A stretch of DNA of 64,000 nt from Methylobacterium aerolatum (GCF_022179085.1 NZ_BPQE01000023.1:62001-126000), one strand, 5' to 3'. Shown: positions 35,679-45,641, counted from the stretch's first letter. Numbers and translations are program-made. The notes: generated from the sequence alone by a model not told the origin.

Positions 35679-36290
35679 ATGATCACCCTGTATCACGCCC
35701 CCAATTCCCGCTCCTCGCGCATCATCTGGCTTCTGGAGGAGATCGGCGCGCCCTACGAGATTCGGCCGGTCTCGATCTACCGCCCCATGACCGGGGAGGG
35801 CGTTCCGGACGAGTCGAATCCGCACCCGGACCGGCGCGTGCCCGCGCTCGTCGATGGCGACGCCCTCGTCACCGAATCGGTCGCCGTCGTACTCTATCTC
35901 AGCGAGGCCCATCCGGAGGCCGGGCTGGCCCCGGCGGTCGGCGACCCCCGGCGGGCCGAGTTTCTCACATGGCTCGCGTGGTACGCGTGCGAGATGGAGC
36001 CGGCCCTGTTTGCCGGGCTGTCGGGAGACATCGCCCGGTCGCCCCAGAGGAAGCGCGACCACGAGGCGGTTGTGCGGCGTCTGGAGACCGCCCTCGCGCG
36101 CTCCCCCTTCGTGATGGGCGATACCTTTTCCAGTGCAGACCTCCTGATCGCCAGCGCGCTCGGCTTCGGCCAGACGGCTTTCCCCGCGAGCGAGCGGCTC
36201 GACGCCTATCTCGTCCGGTGCAAGGATCGCCCGGCGGCCATCCGGTCCCAGGCCCTCGACGGCGCCTCAGGCCCGCAGGGCGGTGCCTGA
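35679..36290 (+). CDS. Glutathione S-transferase family protein (WYL-linked)
   Basis: 203 residues from ATG 35679 (MITLYHAPNSRSSRIIWLLEE). The thioredoxin fold has the serine-type active site near NSRSSR; RRVPALVDGDALVTESVAVVLYL gives the cis-proline VPAL and the ES glutathione contact; the C-terminal FSSADLLIASAL is the N-capping box. It probably acts on electrophiles that induce release of the divergent YafY-type regulator. An in-frame extension to 35616 overlaps the operator and is not used. Confidence 0.9.
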   Translation: MITLYHAPNSRSSRIIWLLEEIGAPYEIRPVSIYRPMTGEGVPDESNPHPDRRVPALVDGDALVTESVAVVLYLSEAHPEAGLAPAVGDPRRAEFLTWLAWYACEMEPALFAGLSGDIARSPQRKRDHEAVVRRLETALARSPFVMGDTFSSADLLIASALGFGQTAFPASERLDAYLVRCKDRPAAIRSQALDGASGPQGGA

Positions 36291-36303
36291 CCTCCGAGGG
36301 GGA

Positions 36304-37686
36304 TCAGCCGGGGAGGCCGATCCACTTCATGAACACCAGCGTGCCCGTCACCGTCAGCGCGCCGCCGATGCGCGTCGCGATCTGGGCGAAGGGCATCAGG
36401 GCCATCCGGTCGGCGGCGGTGAGGATCGCCACGTCGCCGGTGCCGCCCTGGCCGCTGTGACAGGCGTTCACGATCGCGGTCTCGATCGGGTACATCTTGA
36501 GCGCCCGGCCGACGAAGAAGCCCACCGTCATCAGCGTCGCCACGGTGCTGATGATGGTGATGAGGTTCACGATGGTGAACGCGGCCATCAGGTCCTTCCA
36601 CGGGGTCAGGGCGACTCCGATGGCGAAAAGCAGCGGGTAGGTCATGCTGACCTGCACGAACTTGTAGACGACGAACCCGCCGGCCTGGAGCCGCGGCGAC
36701 ACCGCGCTCGCGAGCTTCGCGAAGACCGCGAGGAACAGCATCGCCACCGGCGCGGGGAGCCCGACGAGGTGGTGGCACATCACGCCGAGGAGGTAGAGCG
36801 TGATCGCGGTGAGGCCCGCTGCGCCGATCGTCGCCGGATCGATCGAGCCCCGCGCCGCCTCCGATTTCGCCTGGGCGTCCGACGACTTGATCTCGTCTCC
36901 GTCCGGCTGCAACCGGCCGTTGCCCGTGAGATGCGGATACTTCTTGCCGACGAAGTTCAGGGTGCCCGATAAGATAATCGCGGTGAGCGAGCCGAGCATC
37001 ACCGGCGGGAGAACCTGGGCGAACATGGTGCCCTGCTGCGTCCCGAGGATCGCCGCATAGCCGATGGACAGGGGGATGGCCCCCTCTCCGACGCCGCCGG
37101 CCATGATCGGCACGACGATGAAGAAGAAGGTCTTGTAGGCGCCGATGCCGAGCAGCGTGCCGACCGCGGTGCCGACGATCCCGGCGGCAACGGAGCCGAT
37201 GGCCAGGGGTGCGAAGATCTTGAGGAAGCCCTTGATCAGGACGTCCCGATCCATGCCGAGGATCGACCCGACGATGATCGTGGCGATGTAGATGTAGAGG
37301 AAGTTCGTGAACTTCGTGAAGTCCGTGATCGCCTTCTCCAGCTGGGGCGGCACGAACTTGTAATAGACGAGCGCCGACGGGATGAAGGTGGCGAAGATGG
37401 CCCCGGCGCCGATGTGCTTCAGCACGGGCAGGCGCTTGCCGATCTCCGCGCAGGTGAAGCCGCCGAGCGCCAGGACGGCGATCATCGTCGGCGCGTCCGG
37501 CTTGATCTCGCCTTCCTGCACGAGGATCACGAGGAGGACAGCCAGGATGGCGTAGATGGGCAGGGGGATGATGCCGATCTTGGTGTCGATCAGCCGCCAC
37601 CAGCCCTCGGGCCAGACCCGGCGGACGCCGGTTCCCTCGGGGGCCTCCGCCGGAGCGGGACTTGTGGTCGATGCTGCGCTGTTCAT
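36304..37686 (-). CDS. 2-hydroxycarboxylate transporter family protein (citrate/malate:Na+ symporter type)
   Basis: 460 residues with about eleven membrane helices. The two re-entrant loops of the 2HCT family are visible: AGGVGEGAIPLSIGYA (about residue 195) and CHSGQGGTGDVAILTAADRM (about residue 410), with the GGxG motifs. A cytoplasmic loop rich in charged residues (GDEIKSSDAQAKSEAARG) separates the halves. CitS, MleP and MaeN transport citrate or malate with Na+ or H+. No lyase or two-component system lies next to it, so the substrate is open. Confidence 0.88.
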   Translation of the reverse strand: MNSAASTTSPAPAEAPEGTGVRRVWPEGWWRLIDTKIGIIPLPIYAILAVLLVILVQEGEIKPDAPTMIAVLALGGFTCAEIGKRLPVLKHIGAGAIFATFIPSALVYYKFVPPQLEKAITDFTKFTNFLYIYIATIIVGSILGMDRDVLIKGFLKIFAPLAIGSVAAGIVGTAVGTLLGIGAYKTFFFIVVPIMAGGVGEGAIPLSIGYAAILGTQQGTMFAQVLPPVMLGSLTAIILSGTLNFVGKKYPHLTGNGRLQPDGDEIKSSDAQAKSEAARGSIDPATIGAAGLTAITLYLLGVMCHHLVGLPAPVAMLFLAVFAKLASAVSPRLQAGGFVVYKFVQVSMTYPLLFAIGVALTPWKDLMAAFTIVNLITIISTVATLMTVGFFVGRALKMYPIETAIVNACHSGQGGTGDVAILTAADRMALMPFAQIATRIGGALTVTGTLVFMKWIGLPG

Positions 37687-38129
37687 CCCTGTCCTCCGGG
37701 ATCCGGCTTCTCACGGGCCGGTCGTCCTCCGCGGCTTCGCCTCCCGGGCGGAACGCGACGGCGCATCCCTCGTCCGTCCGGTCACGTCGCCACGTTCGCC
37801 AGGGAACGGACGGTGGTGTCGTCTGGAGGATGGGATGTCCGGCGGCCGGACCTGTGATGACGGAACGAACCTGCGGCTCGATCCGACGTATCAGTGCCCC
37901 GGAGCGGTCGCAATGCAGCAACGGAGACATCGTGGAGCGGCTGTAGGGCCCCCGGTACAGCGCTTTCGACTGATCACTGCGCGGTGAACCGCGTCTGCGA
38001 CCGGCAAAGTCTGCGGGCGGCCGTCTGCGGCCAAGAAAAAAGGCCCGGCTCGAGAGCCGGGCCCGAAGGTCCGTGTGTCACGGGGATCATGACGGAGCCG
38101 CGGGTTGTCCCCTCGGCTCCGATCCGTCC
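37687..38129. other. Intergenic region, no gene seen
   Basis: About 440 bp between the 2HCT start and the porin stop, both on the minus strand. Holds the porin terminator near its left end and presumably the 2HCT promoter. No coding frame found. Confidence 0.5.
38035..38063 (-). terminator. Intrinsic terminator of the porin gene
   Basis: Perfect 10-bp stem on the minus strand, GGCCCGGCTC, 2-nt loop, GAGCCGGGCC (38042-38063), followed by TTTTTTCTT. Lies 67 bp beyond the porin stop. Confidence 0.85.
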
Positions 38130-39824
38130 TTAGAAGTCGCGCTGGACGCGGAAGCGAACCTGGGCGGCGTCGTAGTTGTTGAGGGTCTTGATCGCGCCGG
38201 CGGCGTTGAGGGCCGCGAAGTTCGCGTTGTTCACGCCCGTGGTCTTGGTCTGGTCGATGACGCGGCCGGACTTCATGCCGGTGTTGATGTAGTTGCCCTC
38301 GACGCCGATATCGAGATCCTTCACCGGCGACCAGATCAGGTTGGCACCCGCCACGATCTGGTAGTTGTCCCGCAGCACGGGGCTGAGGGCGAACAGGGCC
38401 GGGTTGGTGACGAAGGAGGCGGCACCGGCGTTGGCGCCGATGATGCCCTGCGTCAGGCTGAGGGCCTCGCGGGCGCCGCGGGCGTAGTTCGTCTCGGAGT
38501 AGCTGGCGTAGACCGCCGAGCGGACCGACGGGCTCCAGTAGTGGAGGAACGAACCGACCACGCTGAAGCTCTGGGCGAGCTGGATCCGCCCGGTGAGCGG
38601 GTTGAGCGTCGCGTCGGAGAGGTACTGCGCGAACGGACCGCCGTTGGTCGGCGTGCCGGACTGGGTGTAGGTGCCGGTGTAGGCGGTCACGCCGGTGTAG
38701 ACGTTGGCGCCTTCGCCGTAGGCACCCTGCAGGTACAGGGCATCGCCGGGGGCGATGAAGGGGGTGTTGATCTTCAGGCCACCCTGGACCGCGAAGCCCT
38801 CGGTGGTCTGCGAGCCGCCGCGGATGCCGCGGGCGTTGGCGAAGGCGAGGGCGGCGGCCGAGTTGGCGGCCGGGAGCGCAACACCGGCCGCGCCGGCGAG
38901 GCCCTGGTTGAACGCGCCGCCGATGTTGATGTCCTTGACGGCGGCGGAGACCTGGGCCGAACCCCAGGCGGCGTCGTAGCGCAGCACACCGACGAAGTCG
39001 GGCATGCGGGAACGCTCGATCACGTCCTGGAAGGCGAGGATCGTGGCGTTGCCGTTGGCGGCCTGCTGGAGGATCAGGGGCGACAGCGAGTAGTTGCTAA
39101 AGAAGATCTGCGCCGCGCTGGTGCCGGACTGCTGGGCCGTCGTGGCAGCGGCCGAGGCGCTGAGGACGGTGTTCTTGCGGAAGTTCGGGTCTTCGAGCGA
39201 GATCGTCGCCGAGAAGCCGTTCCCGAAGGTGGCGGTGTAGGCCAACAGGTTGGTGGACGCGATGTCCGAACCGGCCGTGGCGGCCACGAACTCGAAGTCG
39301 TGGGCGTAGAAGTCGAAGAACGAGGAGGCGCGACCGGCGGTGAGGCCGGCGAACTGGATGAACGCCTTGTCGGTGTTCACGTACTGCTGCACGCGGCTGA
39401 ACTGGTCGACACCGAGCGCCGGGTAGGCGTTGGCGATGCGCTGCTGGGTGCCGGAGGTCGAGAAGGCGCCGGAGCGGCTGGCGGCCTCGAGGCGGATGAA
39501 GGCGCGCAGGGTGCCGTAATCGGTCTGCGTGCGGGCATCCATGTTGATGCGCAGGAGCGAGCGGAACAGCGAGACGTCACCGACCTGGCTGCCGACGTTG
39601 CGGTTCTCGTTGGTCTGGAAGCCGACCTCGGCGCGGGCGCGGCCCGAGATGCGCAGGCAGGTTTCGGTGCCCGGGATGTAGAAGAAGCCGGCGCCGTAGG
39701 CCGAGCAGACACGGACGAATTCGACCGGGATCGCCTTCTTCACAGGCAGATCGGCGGCGTGAGCAGCACCGACTGCCGCGAGAGCGGCGGCCGACCCGAG
39801 CAGAGAGCTCTTCAAGAGCTTCAT
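38130..39824 (-). CDS. Porin (Porin_2 family)
   Basis: About 564 residues, long for the family. Signal peptide SSLLGSAAALAAVGAAHAADL; hallmark PVKKAIPVEFVRVCSAYGAGFFYIPGTETCLRISG with its two cysteines; a long beta-barrel with loops rich in Ala/Ser/Asn; and the C-terminal VRFRVQRDF. These trimeric porins carry small hydrophilic solutes and are the main outer-membrane proteins of Hyphomicrobiales. Three ATG codons in a row lie at the start (39824, 39827, 39830); GGAG directly upstream best suits 39824. Confidence 0.92.
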   Translation of the reverse strand: MKLLKSSLLGSAAALAAVGAAHAADLPVKKAIPVEFVRVCSAYGAGFFYIPGTETCLRISGRARAEVGFQTNENRNVGSQVGDVSLFRSLLRINMDARTQTDYGTLRAFIRLEAASRSGAFSTSGTQQRIANAYPALGVDQFSRVQQYVNTDKAFIQFAGLTAGRASSFFDFYAHDFEFVAATAGSDIASTNLLAYTATFGNGFSATISLEDPNFRKNTVLSASAAATTAQQSGTSAAQIFFSNYSLSPLILQQAANGNATILAFQDVIERSRMPDFVGVLRYDAAWGSAQVSAAVKDINIGGAFNQGLAGAAGVALPAANSAAALAFANARGIRGGSQTTEGFAVQGGLKINTPFIAPGDALYLQGAYGEGANVYTGVTAYTGTYTQSGTPTNGGPFAQYLSDATLNPLTGRIQLAQSFSVVGSFLHYWSPSVRSAVYASYSETNYARGAREALSLTQGIIGANAGAASFVTNPALFALSPVLRDNYQIVAGANLIWSPVKDLDIGVEGNYINTGMKSGRVIDQTKTTGVNNANFAALNAAGAIKTLNNYDAAQVRFRVQRDF

Positions 39825-40288
39825 CATCATCTCCAAAGCTTCGAGACCCAGATGCGGCCGCTCGGTGTTCCGAGTCATTCCGCGTTCTTGATTGTTTCGC
39901 CCACGTCTTGATTGGTGGGCTCTAGCGGGCCGTCGCTTGGCGATGCCCCCGTGCCCGGTCACCATGTGCGAAGCGGCAAAGCCAAGCAATGCGGATTCCG
40001 GTTCGCCCGGTTCGTTCCAGTGGGATGTTGCGGCTTCGCAACAACTTCGAAACTCACCAGCCGGCAAAGCTTTGCGCGGTGTGCATTCTGTCTGCGCGGT
40101 TTCCCGTCCTTCATGCGAAGATGCGGTCTTTAAGCAGCGCGCAATCGATTCGACGGTGACCTTCCGGGGACTCAGCGAGGGGTGTCGCCGGCCCTTCGAG
40201 GCCCGGACGGAGTGCGTGCCGATCTATCGAACACGCAATCACGACGCGCCGCGGCCGGTCGAGAACTCGGATCCGCGGCTTCACGGGG
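39825..40288. other. Intergenic region, no gene seen
   Basis: 464 bp between the divergent porin and EamA genes. It is less GC-rich than its surroundings and should contain the porin promoter and leader. I see no family similarity in any frame. Confidence 0.5.
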
Positions 40289-41197
40289 ATGACGATGAGG
40301 TCTCTCGCTTCGGGAGCGGCGCCGGAGCGCCGCGACGCGACCCGCGCCACGCTCGTGGGGTTCGGCGCGATCCTCCTGTGGTCGCTTCTGGCGCTGTTCA
40401 CCGCCGCCTCCGGCGCGGTTCCCCCGTTCCAGCTCGCAGCGATGACCTTCCTGATCGGCGGCGCCCTGGGTTGCACGGTCTTCCTGGCGCAGCCGGAGCG
40501 GCTCCGCGCCCTGCGGCAGCCCTGGCGGGTCTGGTGCCTCGGCGTCGGCGGCCTCTTCGCCTACCACGCCCTCTACTTCGTGGCCCTGCGCTTCGCGCCG
40601 CCCGCCGAAGCCGGGCTCATCAGTTACCTGTGGCCGCTCCTGATCGTCCTGTTCTCGGCTTGGTTGCCCGGTTCGCGGGGGCTGCGGGCGGGCCACCTCG
40701 TCGGCGCCGGAATGGGGCTCGGGGGCGTGGTCATTCTCTTCGCGGGCCGGGACCTGAACTTCTCGGCCTCGGCCGGCTGGGGCTATCTCGCCGCGCTCGC
40801 GGCGGCCTTCGTCTGGGCCGGCTACTCCGTCCTCTCCGCCCGGGTGGCGGCCGTGCCGACGGATGCGGTGGCGGGCTTCTGCCTCGCCACCGGCGTCCTC
40901 AGCCTGTTGTGCCATCTGGCCTTCGAGACGACGGTCTGGCCGGCCGATACCGTGAACTGGGGTGCCATCGTGCTGCTCGGCCTCGGGCCCGTCGGCGCGG
41001 CGTTCTACCTGTGGGACATCGGCTGCAAGAAGGGCGACGTGCGCGTTCTCGGCGTCGCGGCCTATGCCGCGCCGATGCTCTCGACCCTCGTGCTGGTCGT
41101 CGCGGGCTATGCGGAGGCCCGCCCCGCCCTCGCCCTGTCCTGCGCGCTGATCGTCGCGGGTGCGCTGAGCGCCGTGTACGCCTCGCGGCAGGCCTGA
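40289..41197 (+). CDS. EamA/DMT-superfamily exporter (YddG-like)
   Basis: 302 residues with about ten membrane helices in two EamA halves. Recognisable segments: ATLVGFGAILLWSLLALFTAASG, LFAYHALYFVALRFAPPAEAGLISYLWPLLIVLFSAWLPG and GAAFYLWDIGCKKGDVRVLGVAAYAAPMLSTLVLVVAG, the last being typical of YddG-type aromatic amino-acid exporters. Substrate inferred only from this resemblance. Start ATG 40289 after GGGG; ATG 40295 is also possible. Confidence 0.85.
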   Translation: MTMRSLASGAAPERRDATRATLVGFGAILLWSLLALFTAASGAVPPFQLAAMTFLIGGALGCTVFLAQPERLRALRQPWRVWCLGVGGLFAYHALYFVALRFAPPAEAGLISYLWPLLIVLFSAWLPGSRGLRAGHLVGAGMGLGGVVILFAGRDLNFSASAGWGYLAALAAAFVWAGYSVLSARVAAVPTDAVAGFCLATGVLSLLCHLAFETTVWPADTVNWGAIVLLGLGPVGAAFYLWDIGCKKGDVRVLGVAAYAAPMLSTLVLVVAGYAEARPALALSCALIVAGALSAVYASRQA

Positions 41198-41204
41198 TTC
41201 GCCC

Positions 41205-41651
41205 TCAGCTCCGGGGAGTGGGGCGCCAGTCCGGCGGGGCCAGCTCGAACGACGCGAAGTCGAAGCCCGGCGCCACGGTGCAGCCCACCAGGGTCCAGGC
41301 GCCGAGGCTCGTCGCGGTCTGCCAATGGCCGGCGGGCACCACCAGTTGCGGGCGTTGCCCTCGCCCGATTTCGGGTCCGAGGTGGTGGGCGGAGGCATCG
41401 TGCCCGTTGGGGCTCATGGTCAGCACGAGGGGGGCGCCCGCGTACCAGTGCCAGATCTCGGCGGCGTCGATCCGGTGCCAAGCGGAGGCTTCGCCGATGT
41501 CGAGGAGGAAGTAGATGGCGGTGCCGACGGAGCGGCCGCCGGCCTCGGCCGAATCGCGGAAGGTTTCGCGGAAATGGCCGCCCTCGGGATGGGGCTTGAG
41601 GTCCAGGGCGGCGATCACCTGAGCGGCGCTCATGGTGGCGATATCGGTCAT
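41205..41651 (-). CDS. DUF985 cupin family protein
   Basis: 148 residues. Motifs of DUF985 (cupin_5): LDLKPHPEGGHFRETFR, GTAIYFLLDIGEASAWHRIDAAEIWHWYAGAPL and the later VVPAGHWQTATSLGAWTLVGCTVAPGFDFASFEL. The fold is a small beta-barrel with possible metal or sugar-like ligand; relatives include epimerase-like proteins. No function is established. Convergent with the EamA gene. Confidence 0.87.
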   Translation of the reverse strand: MTDIATMSAAQVIAALDLKPHPEGGHFRETFRDSAEAGGRSVGTAIYFLLDIGEASAWHRIDAAEIWHWYAGAPLVLTMSPNGHDASAHHLGPEIGRGQRPQLVVPAGHWQTATSLGAWTLVGCTVAPGFDFASFELAPPDWRPTPRS

Positions 41652-41769
41652 GGGATCCTGCGGCTCTCTCGCATCGACGGCCCCGTCTCTAGCACGGCCG
41701 CCGCGCGTCTTGTCCGTCCCCGGCGCCGGTGATACCCGCCGCGTCGATCCCCTCTCGAGCGACCGATCC

Positions 41770-42396
41770 GTGACGCAGAGATCCGCCGTCCGTCTCCACC
41801 GCGGAGACCTCCCCGCCTCCTACGAGCCCGGTCCGTCCGTAGCGATCGATACGGAGACCCTGGGCCTCAATCCCCACCGCGACCGGCTCTGCGTCGTGCA
41901 GCTCTCCACCGGCGACGGGACGGCCGACGTGGTGCAGATCGTGCCTGGCGGCCCCAGCCCGGATCGGCTCATCCGGGTTCTCGCGGACGAATCGGTGCTG
42001 AAGATCTTCCATTTCGCGCGGTTCGATCTCGCGGTCCTGTTCCTGCGGCTGGGCGTGATGCCGTCGCCGGTCTACTGCACCAAGATCGCCTCCAAGCTCG
42101 CCCGCACCTACACCGACCGGCACGGACTCAAGGACGTGGTCCGCGAGATGGTGGGGGTCGATCTCTCGAAGCAGCAGCAATCCTCCGACTGGGGGGCGGA
42201 GACCCTCTCTCAGGCGCAGCTCGACTATGCCGCGTCGGACGTGCTCCATCTCCACGCCGCGAAGGCGCGGCTCGACGCCATGCTGGCGCGGGAGGGGCGG
42301 ACCGACCTCGCCGCATCGTGCTTCCAGTTCCTGCCGAGCCGCGCGCAGCTCGATCTGATGGGATGGAATGAAAATGACATTTTCGCACACAGCTAA
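41770..42396 (+). CDS. Ribonuclease D family 3'-5' exonuclease
   Basis: 208 residues, the short form without HRDC domains common in alphaproteobacteria. DEDDy residues: VAIDTETLGL (exo I), VLKIFHFARFDLAVLF (exo II) and LDYAASDVLHLH (exo III with Tyr and Asp). CTKIASKLARTYTDRHGLKDVV links them. It trims the 3' ends of structured RNAs such as tRNA precursors. GTG 41770 is the start that gives the family N-terminus; an upstream open frame extends to 41632. Confidence 0.88.
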   Translation: MTQRSAVRLHRGDLPASYEPGPSVAIDTETLGLNPHRDRLCVVQLSTGDGTADVVQIVPGGPSPDRLIRVLADESVLKIFHFARFDLAVLFLRLGVMPSPVYCTKIASKLARTYTDRHGLKDVVREMVGVDLSKQQQSSDWGAETLSQAQLDYAASDVLHLHAAKARLDAMLAREGRTDLAASCFQFLPSRAQLDLMGWNENDIFAHS

Positions 42397-42902
42397 AGCT
42401 GGCATTCGGTAAGTGCAGTCCAAGCAATTGATGCACAGGACGTCATCGAGCGTTCATCATCGCGACTATGGCGACAGCGTTGAGAGCTTCAGCCGCCTAA
42501 GTCAGCGTGGCGCTGCGACCATAAGGCCCTTCGCGAGTGATCGCGACACGCGCCTTCCTGGGGCAGTGAGCTTTTGCGGTGACGGTTCTCGCCGACAACA
42601 CTGATAAGTTGTGTCTGCCCGAGCTTAGCATCAGGGCCAGATCCTCCTCGCCGGCCACTTCCCGATCAGGCCGGCGGGGAGGGTCCGTCTGGTCCGCCGG
42701 TTTCAGGCGGTCGCGGACCATGCGCCGGACTGCCGGCACCCCTCGCCATCGCGTTCGTCTCCCGGTCCCAGGGCTTGGCGGGACAGATCACCGGCCGCTC
42801 GCATAGATCGTGAGGCGGGATGAGCCGAATAGGCTCGGATCCGCCCCCGGCGTAGCGTGTCCCCGAATCGAGGCGGCCGTCGCCGGCCGCCTCCGCCCCG
42901 TC
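42397..42902. other. Intergenic region, no gene seen
   Basis: About 500 bp between RNase D and glnA. No reading frame or known RNA is recognisable. The first 200 bp are less GC-rich than the flanks. At 42871-42892 there is a 9-bp inverted repeat (AGGCGGCCG, TCGC loop) just past the glnA stop, possibly its terminator, although no U-tract follows. Confidence 0.5.
42871..42892 (-). terminator. Possible glnA terminator hairpin
   Basis: Inverted repeat AGGCGGCCG / CGGCCGCCT with a TCGC loop, about 10 bp beyond the glnA stop codon. Stable stem, but without a T run, so it may instead protect the mRNA 3' end. Confidence 0.4.
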
Positions 42903-44312
42903 TCAAAGCGAGAAGTACTGAACGAACTCGATGGGGTGCGGGGTCATCTCGTAGCGCAGCACCTCGGCCATCTTGAGTTCGATGAACGAGTCGATCTGAT
43001 CCTCGGTGAACACGCCGCCCGCGAGCAGGAAGTTGCGGTCCTTGTCGAGGCTCGTCAGAGCCTCGCGCAGCGATCCGCAGACGGTCGGGATGCGGCGCAG
43101 CTCCTTCGGCGGCAACTCGTAGAGATCCTTGTCCATCGCCGCGCCGGGATCGATCTTGTTGCGGATGCCGTCGAGGCCGGCCATCAGCAGAGCGGAGAAG
43201 GCGAGGTACGGGTTCGCCGTCGGGTCGGGGAAGCGGACCTCGACGCGCTTGGCCTTCGGGCTCTTCGTCCACGGGATGCGGCAGGAGGCCGAGCGGTTGC
43301 GGGCGGAGTAGGCCAGCAGCACCGGCGCCTCGTAGCCCGGCACCAGCCGCTTGTAGGAGTTGGTCGAGGGGTTGGTGAAGGCGTTGAGCGCCTTGGCGTG
43401 CTTGATGATGCCGCCGATGAAGTACAGGCACTCCTGGCTCAGCCCGGCATACTTGTCGCCGGCGAAGAGCGGCTTGCCGTCCTTCCAGAGGGACAGGTGG
43501 ACGTGCATCCCCGAGCCGTTGTCGCCGTAGACCGGCTTCGGCATGAAGGTCGCCGTCTTGCCGTAGCTCTGCGCGACGTTGTGGATGCAGTACTTATAGA
43601 TCTGCAGGTGGTCGGCGATCGTCGTCAGGGTCTCGAACTTGAGCCCGAGCTCGTGCTGGGCGCTGGCCACCTCGTGGTGGTGCTTCTCGACGGTGGCGCC
43701 CATCGCCGCCATCGCCGCGAGCATCTCGCCGCGCATGTCCTGCGCCGAGTCCTGCGGCGGCACGGGGAAGTAGCCGCCCTTGGTCTGGATCCGGTGGCCG
43801 AGGTTGCCGCCCTCGTAATCGGTGAAGCCGTTGGTGGGCAGCTCGGTGGAGTCGAGTTCGAAGCCGGTACGGTAGGGGTCGGCGGCGAACTTCACGTCGT
43901 CGAACACGAAGAACTCTGCCTCGGGGCCGACATAGACCGTGTCGGCGATGCCGATTTCCTGCAGGTACGCCTCGGCGCGCTTGGCGGTGCAACGCGGATC
44001 GCGGCCGTAGGGCTCGCCGCTCTCGGGCTCCAGCACGTCGCAGACGACGGAGAGCGTGGCCGCGGAGAAGAACGGGTCCATCACGGCGGTGGAGGGATCG
44101 GGCATCAGCAGCATGTCCGACTCGTTGATCGCCTTCCAGCCGGCGATGGACGAGCCGTCGAACATCTGGCCTTCGCTGAAGAAGGCGTCGTCGACCATCG
44201 ACACGTCGAAGGTCACGTGCTGCCACTTGCCGCGCGGGTCGGTGAAGCGGAGATCGACGTAGCGGACATCGTTGTCCCGGATCGTCTTCAGCACCTCGGC
44301 TGCGGTCGTCAT
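42903..44312 (-). CDS. glnA: Glutamine synthetase, type I
   Basis: 469 residues, the standard GSI-beta length. Signatures: [37 protein letters not shown], the ATP-binding [22 protein letters not shown] and the flap region [20 protein letters not shown]. The adenylylation tyrosine is in DLYELPPKE. Makes glutamine from glutamate and ammonia; activity is expected to be controlled by adenylylation. Start ATG 44312 ([16 protein letters not shown]). Divergent from glnII, whereas in most Hyphomicrobiales glnA follows glnB. Confidence 0.96.
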   Translation of the reverse strand: MTTAAEVLKTIRDNDVRYVDLRFTDPRGKWQHVTFDVSMVDDAFFSEGQMFDGSSIAGWKAINESDMLLMPDPSTAVMDPFFSAATLSVVCDVLEPESGEPYGRDPRCTAKRAEAYLQEIGIADTVYVGPEAEFFVFDDVKFAADPYRTGFELDSTELPTNGFTDYEGGNLGHRIQTKGGYFPVPPQDSAQDMRGEMLAAMAAMGATVEKHHHEVASAQHELGLKFETLTTIADHLQIYKYCIHNVAQSYGKTATFMPKPVYGDNGSGMHVHLSLWKDGKPLFAGDKYAGLSQECLYFIGGIIKHAKALNAFTNPSTNSYKRLVPGYEAPVLLAYSARNRSASCRIPWTKSPKAKRVEVRFPDPTANPYLAFSALLMAGLDGIRNKIDPGAAMDKDLYELPPKELRRIPTVCGSLREALTSLDKDRNFLLAGGVFTEDQIDSFIELKMAEVLRYEMTPHPIEFVQYFSL

Positions 44313-44463
44313 CGTGACTCTGCTCCCTGTTGCCGCCCGTTCTGCGCAATGCGCCGCGGGCGCGCGATCCTTACAGGCCAAGGGAGTGCCGTGTCACCCA
44401 CGGGACACCCCTCGCGATTCCGTGATCGCCTTCAGCGGAACCGAACCGTCATCTTTCCCGAGG

Positions 44464-44480
44464 TGGCACGGGGCGTGCTT
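44464..44480 (+). promoter_or_regulatory. Sigma-54 type promoter for glnII
   Basis: TGGCACGGGGCGTGCTT matches the RpoN consensus TGGCACG-N4-TTGCT except for one base in the -12 box, with GG and GC separated by 10 bp. It lies 103 bp upstream of the glnII start. In rhizobia glnII is transcribed from such a promoter under NtrC. Confidence 0.75.
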
Positions 44481-44582
44481 AGGGTTCGGCGACCGTCGCG
44501 AGGCGGTGAGCCGTTCGCCGGAGCCCTTTGATCTGCGGGGCCCCGCGTCGACGAGAGATCGAAGGATCGGCGAGAAACCGGA

Positions 44583-45620
44583 ATGACGAAATACAAGCTC
44601 GAGTACATTTGGCTCGACGGCTATACGCCGGTGCCAAACCTGCGCGGCAAGACGCAGATCAAGGAATTCGACGGTTTCCCGACCCTCGACCAGCTCCCCA
44701 TGTGGGGCTTCGACGGGTCGTCGACGAAGCAGGCCGAGGGCGGCAGCTCCGACTGCATGTTGAAGCCGGTCCGCCACTTCCCCGATCCGGCCCGCAAGAA
44801 CGGCGTGCTGGTGCTGTGCGAAGTGATGATGCCGGACGGCAAGACCCCGCACGAGTCGAACAAGCGCGCGACCATCCTGGATGACGCGGGCGCCTGGTTC
44901 GGCTTCGAGCAGGAGTACTTCTTCTACCAGAACGGCCGTCCGCTCGGCTTCCCCGAGCAGGGCTACCCGGCTCCGCAGGGTCCGTACTACACCGGCGTGG
45001 GCTACTCGAACGTCGGCAATGTCGCCCGCCAGATCGTCGAGGAGCACCTCGACCTCTGCCTCGAGGCCGGCATCAACCACGAGGGCATCAACGCCGAGGT
45101 GGCGAAGGGCCAGTGGGAATTCCAGATCTTCGGCAAGGGCTCCAAGAAGGCCGCCGACGAGATGTGGATGGCCCGCTACCTGCTGCAGCGCCTCTGCGAG
45201 AAGTACTGCATCGACGTCGAGTACCACTGCAAGCCGCTGGGCGACACCGACTGGAACGGCTCGGGCATGCACTGCAACTTCTCGACGGCGCACATGCGCG
45301 AGGTCGGCGGCAAGGAGTATTTCGAGAGCCTGATGAAGGCCTTCGAGACCAACCTCGACGACCACATCGCCGTCTACGGCCCCGACAACCACATGCGCCT
45401 CACCGGCAAGCACGAGACGGCGCCGTGGAACAAGTTCAGCTATGGCGTGGCCGACCGCGGTGCCTCGATCCGCGTGCCCCACTCCTTCGTGAACAACGGC
45501 TACAAGGGCTACCTTGAGGATCGCCGTCCGAACTCGCAGGGCGACCCCTACCAGATCGCCTCGCAGGTGCTGAAGACGATCGCCTCCGTGCAATCGTCGA
45601 GCGCCTCCGCGGCCGCCTAA
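44583..45620 (+). CDS. glnII: Glutamine synthetase, type II (eukaryote-like)
   Basis: 345 residues, typical of bacterial GSII. It has KLEYIWLDGYTPVPNLRGKT, the active-site MWGFDGSSTKQAEGGSSDC, GFEQEYFFYQ, PQGPYYTGVG, the EYHCKPLGDTDWNGSGMHCNFS region and RLTGKHETAPWNKFSYGVADRGASIRVP. GSII is made under nitrogen limitation and is not adenylylated. Start ATG 44583 follows a sigma-54-like promoter. A terminator lies just downstream (45642-45668). This enzyme is confined to Hyphomicrobiales, Frankia/Streptomyces and a few others. Confidence 0.97.
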   Translation: MTKYKLEYIWLDGYTPVPNLRGKTQIKEFDGFPTLDQLPMWGFDGSSTKQAEGGSSDCMLKPVRHFPDPARKNGVLVLCEVMMPDGKTPHESNKRATILDDAGAWFGFEQEYFFYQNGRPLGFPEQGYPAPQGPYYTGVGYSNVGNVARQIVEEHLDLCLEAGINHEGINAEVAKGQWEFQIFGKGSKKAADEMWMARYLLQRLCEKYCIDVEYHCKPLGDTDWNGSGMHCNFSTAHMREVGGKEYFESLMKAFETNLDDHIAVYGPDNHMRLTGKHETAPWNKFSYGVADRGASIRVPHSFVNNGYKGYLEDRRPNSQGDPYQIASQVLKTIASVQSSSASAAA

Positions 45621-45641
45621 CGCTCACGACACGTAAGACGG

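Noticed and set aside
36206-37930. 574-codon minus-strand frame over the 2HCT gene
   Set aside because: Arginine-rich frame in another phase of the transporter gene; the transporter frame has the conserved motifs.
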